Part shown: positions 1-8,250 of the stretch, in pieces
Layout: each line of letters begins with the position of its first letter
Numbering within the stretch: position 1 is the stretch's first letter
DNA from: Acidobacteria bacterium 28-9
GTDB lineage: Bacteria > Acidobacteriota > Blastocatellia > Pyrinomonadales > Pyrinomonadaceae
Reading direction: 5' to 3'
Assembly: GCA_002050355.1 (NCBI GenBank)
Contig: MWYY01000052.1
Coordinates: 37,692 to 101,691, forward strand
Length of the DNA: 64,000 bases
Program-made: the position numbers and the translations under genes
The notes under the pieces: model-generated
Database searches by the model: none
Told to the model about the DNA's origin: nothing
Seen by the model: only the letters and a program-made list of their open reading frames with translations

Positions 1-2182
1 AAACGCGCTGCAAAAATCTCACCGCGCCGTCTATTCCGGTTTCCTGCCAAACCAATTCGTTTTCGGCAGGCGCGGCGAACAGCGCGAAAATCCGCACGGC
101 GTCTGCACCGTAAATCGAAACCATATCGTCCGGGTCAACGCCGTTGTATTTGGATTTCGACATTTTCTCGACAGCAACTCGAACTAGCGAATCATCATCT
201 TTGAGCTTTGCGCTCAAAACTTTTCCGCGCTCGTCGCGCTCGATTTCAACCTCGTCCGGCGAAACGTAACTTTCCTTCAATTTGCTGTAATAGGATTCGC
301 CGACGACCATACCCTGCGTCAAAAGATTTTTTACCGGTTCGTCAAAATTTACTAAGCCGATGTCGCGCATTACTTTCGTCCAAAATCTGGTGTACAGCAA
401 ATGCATAACGGCGTGGTCAACGCCGCCGATATATTGGTCAACCGGCAGCCAATATGCCGCAACTTGCGGGTCGAAAGGCATTTTCGGGTTGTGCGGATCG
501 GTGTAGCGAAAATAATACCAGGTCGAATCGACAAACGTATCCATCGTATCGGTTTCGCGCTTTGCAGATTCCTTGCATTTTGGACAAACCGTGTTGACGA
601 ATTCGGGAACTTTCGCCAGTGGCGATTCACCAACGCCAGTAAATGGCGCGCTTTCCGGCAATTGAACGGGTAAATCTTCAAACGGAACAGGCACGGTTCC
701 GCACTTTTCGCAGTATATAATTGGAATTGGCGCGCCCCAAAATCTTTGCCGCGAAATTCCCCAATCACGCAGACGATACGTCGTCGCCGCTCTACCAAAA
801 CTTTTTTCTTCGGCAAACTGAGTCATTTCACGTTTGGCATCTTCCGAGGTTTTTCCATTCCATTCACCGGAATTTATTAAGATTCCATAATCGATAAATG
901 CCATTTCGATTTGCGATTTGCGATCTGCGATTTGCGATTGCTCTTCATTCTGACTGCTGACGACTGACGACTGACCACTTTTTTGCGAACTTTCGACTAC
1001 TTCCCGAATCGGTAAACCGAACTTTTCCGCAAACTCAAAATCGCGCTCGTCGTGCGCAGGAACGCTCATCACCGCGCCCGTACCGTATTCCATCATCACG
1101 TAATTGCCGACCCAAACGGACAGTTCTTCGCCGCTAAACGGATTGACGGCTTTCAATCCGGTGTCAACGCCGTCTTTCTCGACTTCTTCTCCGTAATCGG
1201 TCGGTTTGGCTTTTTCGATTTTAATTTCTTCGATTTTCGCTTGAACTTCGTCAGAGAAATTATGGAAATTTGTTTCAATAATCGGGTGTTCACCCGCGAC
1301 GACGATTGCGTTTGCGCCAAAAATTGTATCAATCCGCGTTGTAAAAATTCGCACGGATTCAAAAGTCAATGTTCCGGTTCTCAGGTTCAAAGTTGCCGAT
1401 TCCAGATCAGAGAATTTAGCTGCAAGATTTTTTTCTTGTTGCGTATCTTCAACTTTGAACTTTGAACTTTGAACTTTGAAATCCACAAACGCACCTTCAC
1501 TCTTGCCAATCCAGTTACGCTGCATCGTCAAAACGCGCTCCGCCCAACCCGCTTCAATTTCCGACATTCCTTCCAAGAGTTCTTCGGCATAAGCGGTAAT
1601 TCGCAGAAACCACTGCGCAATGTTTCTCTTCTCAACGTGCGTGCCGCAACGCCAGCAAACGCCGCCACTCGCCTGTTCATTCGACAAAGTAGTCTGGTCT
1701 TTCGGACACCAATTGACCTGTGTCATCTTTTTATAAGCCAATCCACGTTCGAGCATTTTCAGGAAAAACCACTGGTCAAATTTATAAAATTCCGGTCGGT
1801 GCGCCGCAATTTCCCTGCTCCAATCGTAGCTGATGCCAAGACGCTGCAATTGTTCGCGCATTTGATTGATATTGTCTTCAGTCCAATCGCGCGGGTTGAC
1901 GCCTTTTTTTATCGCTGCCTGCTCCGCCGGTTGACCGAAACTATCCCAGCCAATCGGATGCAAAACATTGAAACCCTGCAGGCGTTTATACCAGGCAAGC
2001 GCGTCGCCGATTGAATAGTTGCGGACGTGTCCCATATGCAGTCTGCCTGACGGATACGGCAACATCTCCAGCGCGTAAAACTTTTCTTTCCGGTCATCAA
2101 TATGCGTTTCAAACGTTTTGTTTTCTGCCCAACGCCGCTGCCATTTCTGTTCTATCTTTTGTGCGAAATATTTCTCATCCAT
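1..2182 (-). CDS. leuS: leucyl-tRNA synthetase (3' end outside window)
   Basis: Charges tRNA-Leu with leucine in the cytoplasm. The reading frame is open from an ATG at 2182 to the window edge, about 727 residues, so only the C-terminal part is missing. The N-terminus has the class I signature region MLPYPSGRLHMGHVRNYS, and KMSKSKYN is encoded near position 160. The editing (CP1) region has TTRIDT where homologues usually have TTRPDT. Two loops of this editing region carry extra residues encoded by heptanucleotide repeats (904-978 and 1451-1480), which is unusual for an essential enzyme. It is the only gene of its transcription unit visible here and faces away from the gene at 2623. Confidence 0.96.
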   Translation of the reverse strand, partial: MDEKYFAQKIEQKWQRRWAENKTFETHIDDRKEKFYALEMLPYPSGRLHMGHVRNYSIGDALAWYKRLQGFNVLHPIGWDSFGQPAEQAAIKKGVNPRDWTEDNINQMREQLQRLGISYDWSREIAAHRPEFYKFDQWFFLKMLERGLAYKKMTQVNWCPKDQTTLSNEQASGGVCWRCGTHVEKRNIAQWFLRITAYAEELLEGMSEIEAGWAERVLTMQRNWIGKSEGAFVDFKVQSSKFKVEDTQQEKNLAAKFSDLESATLNLRTGTLTFESVRIFTTRIDTIFGANAIVVAGEHPIIETNFHNFSDEVQAKIEEIKIEKAKPTDYGEEVEKDGVDTGLKAVNPFSGEELSVWVGNYVMMEYGTGAVMSVPAHDERDFEFAEKFGLPIREVVESSQKSGQSSVVSSQNEEQSQIADRKSQIEMAFIDYGILINSGEWNGKTSEDAKREMTQFAEEKSFGRAATTYRLRDWGISRQRFWGAPIPIIYCEKCGTVPVPFEDLPVQLPESAPFTGVGESPLAKVPEFVNTVCPKCKESAKRETDTMDTFVDSTWYYFRYTDPHNPKMPFDPQVAAYWLPVDQYIGGVDHAVMHLLYTRFWTKVMRDIGLVNFDEPVKNLLTQGMVVGESYYSKLKESYVSPDEVEIERDERGKVLSAKLKDDDSLVRVAVEKMSKSKYNGVDPDDMVSIYGADAVRIFALFAAPAENELVWQETGIDGAVRFLQRV
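904..978. repeat. heptanucleotide repeats inside leuS (first block)
   Basis: Two adjacent runs with a 7-bp period. Positions 904-940 repeat gatttgc with small variations, and 951-978 repeat gactgac or gacgact. In the leuS frame they encode a low-complexity Ser/Gln/Val/Ile stretch (SGQSSVVSSQ, then SQIADRKSQIE) between the conserved editing-domain segments. A 7-bp unit does not preserve frame, so the present length must be a selected in-frame total. Confidence 0.8.
1451..1480. repeat. heptanucleotide repeat inside leuS (second block)
   Basis: Just over four copies of the unit tttgaac in a row. On the leuS strand they encode FKVQSSKFKV, inserted after the conserved IGKSEGAFVD segment. The same word family (gttcaaag) recurs in the leuS upstream spacer near 2196-2221, which shows that it is a dispersed repeat and not native LeuRS sequence. 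Confidence 0.8.
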
Positions 2183-2325
2183 AAAAATAAGTTCAAAGTT
2201 TCGAGTTCAATGTTTAAAGTCTTTTAAGCATTGACAAAAAAAGCTAAGTTTAGCGAATAGACATTAATCTAGCCGCTAATGTCTCGTAATCCGTAATTTT
2301 TAATTCGTAATTGATTGCAGGTTGC

Positions 2326-2356
2326 GCCACACGCGCCGAAAGTTTCGTGCGAGTGG
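2326..2356. other. hairpin in the leuS / 2623 spacer
   Basis: The arms GCCAC and GTGGC pair, continue through a CGCG/TGCG segment with one mismatch, and close with cgaaa/tttcg around a single-base loop. No U-run follows on either strand, so it is not an obvious terminator. It could belong to a structured 5' leader, a small RNA, or one of the palindromic repeats scattered in this genome. Confidence 0.4.
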
Positions 2357-2553
2357 CTATCTAAGAAGGAGTTTGGTCAGGCTGCGATATGAAATCATAA
2401 ACGAATTTTATTTACATTTTCCAAAATTGTCCAGTCTGAAAATTTTTATTATTGCCCAAAATTCCTACTTTGTGATATTTTTAAATTTGCGATTATAAAA
2501 AATCGCAGGAGATTTAACGGCACGAAAGCTTTAATGATGAGAAAACTAAATTT

Positions 2554-2600
2554 GCAGACAGTCGAAACCTGAAATTAGAGTTTGCGGTTTGACTGTCTGC
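2554..2600 (+). promoter_or_regulatory. leader hairpin just upstream of the ribosome binding site
   Basis: GCAGACAGTC-GAAACC at 2554-2569 pairs with GGTTTGACTGTCTGC at 2586-2600, giving a 15-bp stem with one bulged base and a loop of 16 nt. It ends about 9 nt before the AAGGAG ribosome binding site of the 80-residue gene. It could control translation or attenuate transcription. No U-tract follows, which argues against a simple terminator. Confidence 0.5.
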
Positions 2601-2622
2601 CCGAAAATAAGGAGAAACGGAG

Positions 2623-2865
2623 ATGACAGTCAAACAAACAAACAAAACTATTGCCGGCGAAATCAATAAACTTAACGATAACGAAACTTTCGCCGTTTTA
2701 AATTACATTTCCCAACTTCTCACCGCGCGAATTTCCAAACAAAGAGAAAATCCGTCAAGCGATGATTTAATCGTTTCACTTTCTGATGCTTACGAGAATA
2801 AACGCGCGCGTCAAGTCGTCGAGTGGGAAAAAGTTCGGCGACAAAACGTGCAGCGCGCGGTGTAA
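2623..2865 (+). CDS. small helical protein of unknown function
   Basis: An 80-residue protein preceded by a strong AAGGAG site at good spacing, which supports the ATG at 2623. It looks mostly helical and soluble, with the segment INKLNDNETFAVLNYISQLL followed by a charged tail. The general look recalls small antitoxin-like or DUF2281-like helical proteins, but no family can be assigned. No toxin partner lies beside it; the next gene encodes a HEAT-repeat protein. The structured leader directly upstream suggests post-transcriptional control. Confidence 0.6.
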   Translation: MTVKQTNKTIAGEINKLNDNETFAVLNYISQLLTARISKQRENPSSDDLIVSLSDAYENKRARQVVEWEKVRRQNVQRAV

Positions 2866-2875
2866 GTTAATGTTA

Positions 2876-2903
2876 ATTACGAACTACGAATTACGAATTA
2901 TGA
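2876..2903. repeat. heptanucleotide repeat overlapping a start codon
   Basis: Four consecutive 7-mers (attacga, actacga, attacga, attatga). The last unit contains the ATG of the HEAT-repeat gene at 2900, so the repeat supplies the translation start and takes the place of a normal ribosome binding site. Confidence 0.75.
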
Positions 2904-3811
2904 ATCCGAAAACGTATCTTCGGGTTTTCGTTTTCCTCTGTGCGTTTTGCACTTTTACGGGAAACGCTTTTGCACAGGATTTCGTCGTGACTCAAACACA
3001 AACTGATTGGATTGCCAGAGAAGATTTTTTTAAGCGAACGATTCAGTCTGGAAACGTCGAGCAAAAACGCGACGCGCTTTTTCAAATTAGAAATCTTGAA
3101 CGCGAAGAAGCCTCGCGCCTTGCTATTCCCTCTCTAAAGGACAAATCCGAAATCGTCCGCTCAACCGCGGCTTTTTCTGTTATTTTTCTGCCTAAAGACG
3201 AAGCATTAAGCGTTCTGCTTCCGCTTCTCGCGGATAAAAAAGAACTGGTTCGCCGCGAAGCCGCATACGCGCTCGGCAAAGTTGGAAATCCGAATGCGAT
3301 AAATTTTCTGATTCAAGTTTTGCAGCGTGATAAAATTTTAGACGTTCGAGCCGCATCCGCCATTGCGCTCGGCGAAATCGGCGACGTTTCCGCCATAGAA
3401 GCCTTAACAAAAATCTTACAAAACAAATTAAAAACCGAAGAAGAATTCATTCGTCGCAGCGCAGCGCGCTCCATCGGTCAAATTGCGCAGATTATTCAAA
3501 CAAACAAACGCGCGGTTCAAACGCCGGAAAGTTTTCTGCCGGACAAATACATTTTCGTCTCAAAACCGAAATACTCGAATTTAATCGAAGTTTTCCCGAC
3601 GTTTCGCCAGGCAAACGATGTTTTGATTCAAACTCTGCAAAATCCGAAAGAAGCCGACGATGTAAAACGCGAAACTGCTTTCGCACTCGGCGCAATCGGC
3701 GACGCTTCGGCAATTCCTATTTTGCAAATGAGTTTGGTTGCCAAAGATTATTACTTGGGGCGAATCAGCGCCGAAGCACTGATTAAAATACTGATAAACG
3801 GTCAACGGTGA
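2900..3811 (+). CDS. secreted HEAT-repeat protein
   Basis: A 303-residue protein with a signal peptide (VFVFLCAFCTFTGNAFAQ), so it is exported. Repeated helical units such as VRREAAYALGKVGNPNAINF and VRAASAIALGEIGDVSAIEA are typical HEAT/PBS-lyase-like repeats, which form scaffolds for protein binding. The reading frame continues upstream to 2786, but the ATG at 2900 directly precedes the signal peptide and is preferred. The start lies in a heptamer repeat, and the last codons (gataaacggtcaacggtga) match a repeat found again at 7357, so both gene ends have been reshaped by repeats. The partner is unknown. Confidence 0.8.
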   Translation: MNPKTYLRVFVFLCAFCTFTGNAFAQDFVVTQTQTDWIAREDFFKRTIQSGNVEQKRDALFQIRNLEREEASRLAIPSLKDKSEIVRSTAAFSVIFLPKDEALSVLLPLLADKKELVRREAAYALGKVGNPNAINFLIQVLQRDKILDVRAASAIALGEIGDVSAIEALTKILQNKLKTEEEFIRRSAARSIGQIAQIIQTNKRAVQTPESFLPDKYIFVSKPKYSNLIEVFPTFRQANDVLIQTLQNPKEADDVKRETAFALGAIGDASAIPILQMSLVAKDYYLGRISAEALIKILINGQR

Positions 3812-3919
3812 AAAAACTTTTTCACTACATTTTTAATTTAAGTTTCGCCATTATTTTTTCGTGCTTTTGATTGGTAAAAAGCCTTCGCCTTTTTGTCCTT
3901 TTTTTGTTCTAATAAAACT

Positions 3920-5104
3920 ATGCAAGCAACACACACGCAAAAACTCGCCGCTTCGGAACTCGAAAGTTTTTATTCGTCTGTCCGTGATTATACCGAGCGG
4001 ATTTGCGCGCCGCTTGAAGCGGAAGATTACGTGCCGCAGCCAATCGCCGACGTTTCTCCGGCGAAATGGAATATCGCACACACGACCTGGTTTTTCGAGG
4101 AAATGATTTTGAAACGGTTTGCATTGGATTACCGGGAATTTAACCCACAATTCGGCTTTCTTTTCAACAGTTATTACAATTCTGTCGGCACGCGCACTTT
4201 GCGCCACAAACGCGGCGATTTGGCGCGCCCGACCGTAAGCGAAGTTTTTGCTTACCGTAAATATGTCGATGGAAAAATGCGCGAATTTCTGGAACAAAAA
4301 TTGTCCGACCAACAGCGCGAACTTGTTGTTTTGGGCTTAAATCACGAGCAGCAACATCAGGAGCTTCTTCTCACCGATTTAAAATATACGTTCAGCTGCA
4401 ACCCGACGTTTCCTGTCTATAACGCAGAAAATATTTTGGAAGAAATTGGTGAAATCGAACCTGAAGGCTGGGCGCAAATCGCGGGCGGAATTCACGAAAT
4501 CGGTTTTCAAGGCGACGGTTTTCATTTCGACAACGAACTCGGACGACACAAAGTTTTTCTAAACGATTTTGCGATTAGTAAAAGTCTCATAACGAACAAT
4601 GATTTTATCGAATTTATCCGAGACGGCGGTTACGGAAACCATCTCTTGTGGCACGCCGAAGGTTTCGATTGGGTCAATCAAAACGAAATAAACGCGCCGC
4701 TTTACTGGCACGAATGCGACGGTGAATGGTTAAATTTTACGCTCGGCGGTTTGCGTCCCGTCAAATTAGACGCGGCGGTTTGCCACGTTTCGTTTTACGA
4801 AGCTGCGGCGTTTGCCGAGTGGAGAAAAATGCGTCTGCCGACCGAGTTTGAATGGGAAGCGGCGTCGGACAAATTCAATTGGGGCTTGCGTTGGGAATGG
4901 ACAAACTCTGCATATCTGCCGTATCCGAATTTTACGAAACCTGCGGGCGCGGTCGGCGAATACAACGGCAAATTTATGATAAATCAGATGGTTCTGCGCG
5001 GGGCGAGCGTCGCAACACCGCCCGACCACAGCCGCAAAACATACCGCAACTTTTTCCATCCGCATTTGCGGTGGCAGTTTACGGGAATTCGTCTGGCGAA
5101 ATAA
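3920..5104 (+). CDS. egtB: ergothioneine sulfoxide synthase EgtB
   Basis: Non-haem iron enzyme that joins trimethylhistidine (hercynine) to cysteine or gamma-glutamylcysteine with oxygen in ergothioneine synthesis. It has an N-terminal DinB-like domain with the iron ligands H54 (NIAHTTWFFE) and H142/H146 (NHEQQHQELL), followed by a C-terminal FGE-sulfatase-type domain ending RNFFHPHLRWQFTGIRLAK. At 394 residues it is slightly shorter than many family members but has both domains. The ATG at 3920 is preferred over an in-frame start at 3893 because homology begins close to it. It lies 47 bp upstream of egtD, probably in one operon. Confidence 0.93.
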   Translation: MQATHTQKLAASELESFYSSVRDYTERICAPLEAEDYVPQPIADVSPAKWNIAHTTWFFEEMILKRFALDYREFNPQFGFLFNSYYNSVGTRTLRHKRGDLARPTVSEVFAYRKYVDGKMREFLEQKLSDQQRELVVLGLNHEQQHQELLLTDLKYTFSCNPTFPVYNAENILEEIGEIEPEGWAQIAGGIHEIGFQGDGFHFDNELGRHKVFLNDFAISKSLITNNDFIEFIRDGGYGNHLLWHAEGFDWVNQNEINAPLYWHECDGEWLNFTLGGLRPVKLDAAVCHVSFYEAAAFAEWRKMRLPTEFEWEAASDKFNWGLRWEWTNSAYLPYPNFTKPAGAVGEYNGKFMINQMVLRGASVATPPDHSRKTYRNFFHPHLRWQFTGIRLAK

Positions 5105-5151
5105 ATTTAATGACGGGCATGAGATTTTTCACCTTTATCAATTAATCAAAA

Positions 5152-6123
5152 ATGCAAAGTTCAAGCCAAATTCAGCCGAGCGGTTTTGCTGCCGACGTTC
5201 TTACAGGTTTATCCGCCGAACCGAAATTTCTTTCGTCGAAATATTTTTATGACGACGAAGGTTCGCGGCTCTTCCAACAAATAATGGAACTGCCGGAATA
5301 TTATCTGACACGCGCAGAATTTGAAATTTTTCAGACGCAAACAAAAGAAATTTTCGCCGCGTTTGGGGAGACAAACAAAAGTTTCGATTTGATTGAACTC
5401 GGCGCGGGCGACGGCACGAAAACGGCGGTATTGATTGATTATTTTTTGCAGCAAACAACTGATTTTACATACACGCCGATTGATATTTCGCAGGAAGCGA
5501 TAGATTCTTTGACGGCAAAATTCAAAGCCGAATTTCCGCGACTTTTAATGACGCCGAAAACGGGCGATTATTTTCGTATTCTCCAAACGCTTAAAACCGC
5601 AACCGGAAAGCGAAAAATTATTTTGTTTTTAGGCTCAAACGTCGGCAATTTCAACCGCGAGCAAGCCGTCGCTTTTTTCCGAAATTTGCGCGGAGTGATG
5701 AACGACCGGGATTTGCTTTTCGTCGGTTTTGATTTGCAGAAAGACCCGCACGTTATTTTGAATGCTTACGACGATGCGCAGGGCGTTACGGCTCAGTTTA
5801 ATCTCAACCTTCTTGCGCGCATCAACCGCGAACTCAGCGCTGATTTTGATTTGCAAAAATTTTCTCACTACGCCGTTTATCGCCCGACCGAATGCGCGGC
5901 GCGCTCGTTTCTCATCAGCCTCGAGAGGCAGACGGTTCACATCAAAACGCTTGACAAAAGTTTTGATTTCAAAGCGTGGGAGCCGATTTTTATGGAAATC
6001 TCGCAAAAATACAATCTGGAAATGATAGAAGATTTAGCGCAAGCGAGCGGTTTTCAAACAGCAAAAAACTTTTTCGACTCTCAAAATTATTTTGCCGATT
6101 CGCTTTGGAAAGTTTCTTTATAA
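5152..6123 (+). CDS. egtD: L-histidine N-alpha-methyltransferase EgtD
   Basis: Transfers three methyl groups from S-adenosylmethionine to histidine, giving hercynine, the substrate of EgtB. The protein is 323 residues, the usual length. The N-terminal segment KYFYDDEGSRLFQQIMELPE and the SAM-binding motif IELGAGDGTKT (residues 81-91) are characteristic. It follows egtB directly, so this organism has the two-gene core of the ergothioneine pathway. No egtA, egtC or egtE is present in the window, so those steps are encoded elsewhere or done by other enzymes. Confidence 0.95.
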   Translation: MQSSSQIQPSGFAADVLTGLSAEPKFLSSKYFYDDEGSRLFQQIMELPEYYLTRAEFEIFQTQTKEIFAAFGETNKSFDLIELGAGDGTKTAVLIDYFLQQTTDFTYTPIDISQEAIDSLTAKFKAEFPRLLMTPKTGDYFRILQTLKTATGKRKIILFLGSNVGNFNREQAVAFFRNLRGVMNDRDLLFVGFDLQKDPHVILNAYDDAQGVTAQFNLNLLARINRELSADFDLQKFSHYAVYRPTECAARSFLISLERQTVHIKTLDKSFDFKAWEPIFMEISQKYNLEMIEDLAQASGFQTAKNFFDSQNYFADSLWKVSL

Positions 6124-6173
6124 AACATAAATAAGACGTGAATTCACATTTATTCGTGTTTTATTTCTCAAAA

Positions 6174-6932
6174 ATGAATTTCACGATTTTGCATTTTGAT
6201 TCGCTCGCGTCAACGAACACCGAAGCTGTAAATCAAGCGAAACGCGGCGCAAGCGAAGGCTTGTGCGTCGTAGCCCGACAGCAAACAAAAGGACGCGGAC
6301 GATTCGGACGAGAATGGATTTCGCAGAAAGATGCGGGAGTTTATTTCAGCATCGTTTTGCGCCCGAAAATAGCGGTTAAATATCTTTCGCTTCTGACTTT
6401 TGCGTGCGCGGTTGCCGTTTTTGAAACTCTTAGTAAATTTGGATTAAACCCCGATATAAAATGGGCAAACGACATTCACGTCGGGGACAAAAAGATTTGC
6501 GGAATTCTGGCGGAAACTTGCGAGACAAATGCGGGTTTGGCAGTTGTCGTCGGTATCGGTATCAATTTAAAATCCGCAAATTTCCCGCCGAAATTAAAAG
6601 AAATCGCCACTTCATTCGAACAGGAAACAGGAAAAACACCGGATGCGGAGATTTTGCTGCAAACTTTAACCGGTTTTTTGTCCGTCTATTGCGAGATATT
6701 ATACGGTGAAAACGGCGCGGAAAAGATTAGTCAAGAATGGACGCGGCGTTCGACTTACGCTTGTGGTAAATCAGTGCGGGTTCGTTTGCGGAATGAAACG
6801 ATTTCGGGAAAAACCTGTGGTATTGAAGCGGACGGCGCTTTGCGCGTCCAAACCGAAAGCGGCGAAGTAAAAACTGTTCGCGCCGGTGATGTCGAAAAAC
6901 TGCGAACCGAAAAACAGCATATTTCAATTTAA
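6174..6932 (+). CDS. birA: biotin--[acetyl-CoA-carboxylase] ligase
   Basis: Activates biotin with ATP and attaches it to the carrier protein of biotin-dependent carboxylases. The 252-residue protein has the biotin/ATP loop GRGRFGREW (residues 40-48) and the KWAND motif (96-100). There is no N-terminal helix-turn-helix, so it is a ligase only and not a biotin repressor. A GTG at 6138 would add 12 residues, but the ATG at 6174 fits the family start (FTILHFDSLASTNTEA) better. The birA-coaX pairing downstream, broken here by one small gene, is common in bacteria. Confidence 0.9.
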   Translation: MNFTILHFDSLASTNTEAVNQAKRGASEGLCVVARQQTKGRGRFGREWISQKDAGVYFSIVLRPKIAVKYLSLLTFACAVAVFETLSKFGLNPDIKWANDIHVGDKKICGILAETCETNAGLAVVVGIGINLKSANFPPKLKEIATSFEQETGKTPDAEILLQTLTGFLSVYCEILYGENGAEKISQEWTRRSTYACGKSVRVRLRNETISGKTCGIEADGALRVQTESGEVKTVRAGDVEKLRTEKQHISI

Positions 6933-7007
6933 CCTGCGCGGGCTGTGAATTGAACTTTCAAACACAACCGTGTAGTTTGTAAATATAAAGGATTTTCTAA
7001 TAATTTT

Positions 7008-7349
7008 ATGAAAGATGAATTTGGTTTTGACATCGAAGATGAAAATTTTGAAGATTTTGAACCGGAATTTTCAGAAGAAGACTTCGAGGATTTTGATGAT
7101 GATGACGAACTGAGCGACGTAATGACACGAACCGCCATTTTGTCGAAAAATAATATGGTTGCGTTGCTGTGTGTAAAAACGGCGACCGAAGGCGGCGCCA
7201 TCTGCCGTGTTGACCCGCGCGAATCACGCCCGTCGGTGCAGCTTTACGACGACCCGGAAAAAGCTCTCGAATGGTTCAATAAAAGTTTGCGGACAAGCCG
7301 ACAAAACGGCTGGCTGGTAGTTTACGACGGCTTGCCGCTGCAAGGATAA
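7008..7349 (+). CDS. small protein with very acidic N-terminus
   Basis: A 113-residue protein. Residues 1-38 are almost entirely Asp, Glu and Phe, while residues 40-113 look like a compact domain (MVALLCVKTATEGGAICRVD, then DPEKALEWFNKSLRTSRQNG). It sits between birA and coaX on the same strand. The acidic part could act as a nucleic-acid mimic or binding tail, but that is speculation. No family is recognised. A weak AAAGGA lies 17 nt upstream of the ATG. Confidence 0.65.
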   Translation: MKDEFGFDIEDENFEDFEPEFSEEDFEDFDDDDELSDVMTRTAILSKNNMVALLCVKTATEGGAICRVDPRESRPSVQLYDDPEKALEWFNKSLRTSRQNGWLVVYDGLPLQG

Positions 7350-7356
7350 TTTTAAT

Positions 7357-7434
7357 GATAAATGGTCAACGGTGAATGATAAATGTAAAACATTTCTTTC
7401 ATAAACCATTCACCATTCACCATTCACCATTATG
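7357..7434. repeat. repeat cluster overlapping the coaX start codon
   Basis: Positions 7357-7376 match 3792-3811, the 3' end of the HEAT-repeat gene, at 19 of 20 bases. Positions 7407-7434 are four heptamers of the type ccattca, and the last (ccattat) contributes the coaX ATG. The two halves are partly complementary (ggtgaatg against cattcacc), so the leader RNA could fold just before the start codon. Confidence 0.7.
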
Positions 7435-8250
7435 TTATTGGTCGTTGACATCGGCAACACGAACACATCGCTCGGCGTTTATAAAGAAGAAAATTTAATC
7501 GCGCATTGGCGAATGGCAACAGTTCGCTACCGGACGACCGATGAATACGGCGTTCTTGCGCGACAGATGTTTGCCGTCGCCGACATTGACTACAAAAAAA
7601 TTTCCGCCGTTATCGTTGCCTCCGTCGTTCCGCCGCTGAATTTTACCTTTCAGAAAATGTCCGAAAGCTACTTTGGACAGGAAGCAATTTTCGTTGACAA
7701 CCGATTGGATTTGGGTTTACCGATAAAATACAATCCGCCGTCAGATGTCGGCGCGGACAGAATTGTTGACGCGCTTGCGGCGATTACTCGTTACGGGGCG
7801 CCGTGTATCGTCGTTGATTTCGGCACGGCGACGACCTTTGACGCAATTAATAAACAAGGCGAGTATATCGGCGGAGTTATCACGCCCGGCATCACAATTT
7901 CTTCGGATGCGCTTTTTGCGAGAGCGGCGAAACTTCCGCGCGTTGAAATTAAAAAGCCTGATAGAGTTATCGGTTCGTCAACCGTCGGCTCGATTCAATC
8001 GGGACTTTATTACGGTTATGCCGGGCTGGTTGACGGTATTTTGCAAAGAATGATTGACGAACTAGGCAAGCAGACAAAAGTCGTCGCCACTGGTGGGCTT
8101 GCGCCTCTTATTTCACAGGCGTCGAAACTAATTGAAACGATTGACGACACGCTGACGCTCGAAGGTTTGCGCTTGATTTACGAACGAATAAAACAAGAAA
8201 AAACAAAACAAACAAAAAACGGAAAACAAAAAACGCAGAAAAAACAATGA
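7432..8250 (+). CDS. coaX: type III pantothenate kinase
   Basis: Phosphorylates pantothenate in the first step of coenzyme A synthesis. The 272-residue protein has the phosphate-binding DIGNTNTSLG (residues 6-15), DVGADRIVDALAA and the GTATTFDAI and GGVITPG motifs of the type III family. The last 20 residues are a Lys/Gln/Thr-rich low-complexity tail not typical of CoaX. The stop overlaps the start of the S9 peptidase gene by 4 bp, so the two are probably co-translated. The ATG lies in a heptamer repeat and there is no clear Shine-Dalgarno sequence. Confidence 0.94.
   Translation: MLLVVDIGNTNTSLGVYKEENLIAHWRMATVRYRTTDEYGVLARQMFAVADIDYKKISAVIVASVVPPLNFTFQKMSESYFGQEAIFVDNRLDLGLPIKYNPPSDVGADRIVDALAAITRYGAPCIVVDFGTATTFDAINKQGEYIGGVITPGITISSDALFARAAKLPRVEIKKPDRVIGSSTVGSIQSGLYYGYAGLVDGILQRMIDELGKQTKVVATGGLAPLISQASKLIETIDDTLTLEGLRLIYERIKQEKTKQTKNGKQKTQKKQ

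Larger units (their letters stand above)
2183..2622. other. 440-bp divergent spacer between leuS and the 80-residue gene
   Basis: No convincing gene lies here. It holds gttcaaa-type repeats (about 2196-2221), a cgtaat-type repeat (about 2285-2312) and two hairpins listed separately. It must contain the promoters for leuS and for the gene at 2623, but no clear -35/-10 pair could be assigned. A T-box leader for leuS was looked for and not found. Confidence 0.6.

Noticed and set aside
1469..2014. 181-residue plus-strand frame over leuS
   Set aside because: It is antisense to clear leuS coding sequence, and the protein is Arg/Phe-rich without any sensible domain.
2183..2400. T-box riboswitch for leuS
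   Set aside because: The conserved T-box sequence and a preceding specifier stem were not found on the minus strand; only repeats and one hairpin are present.
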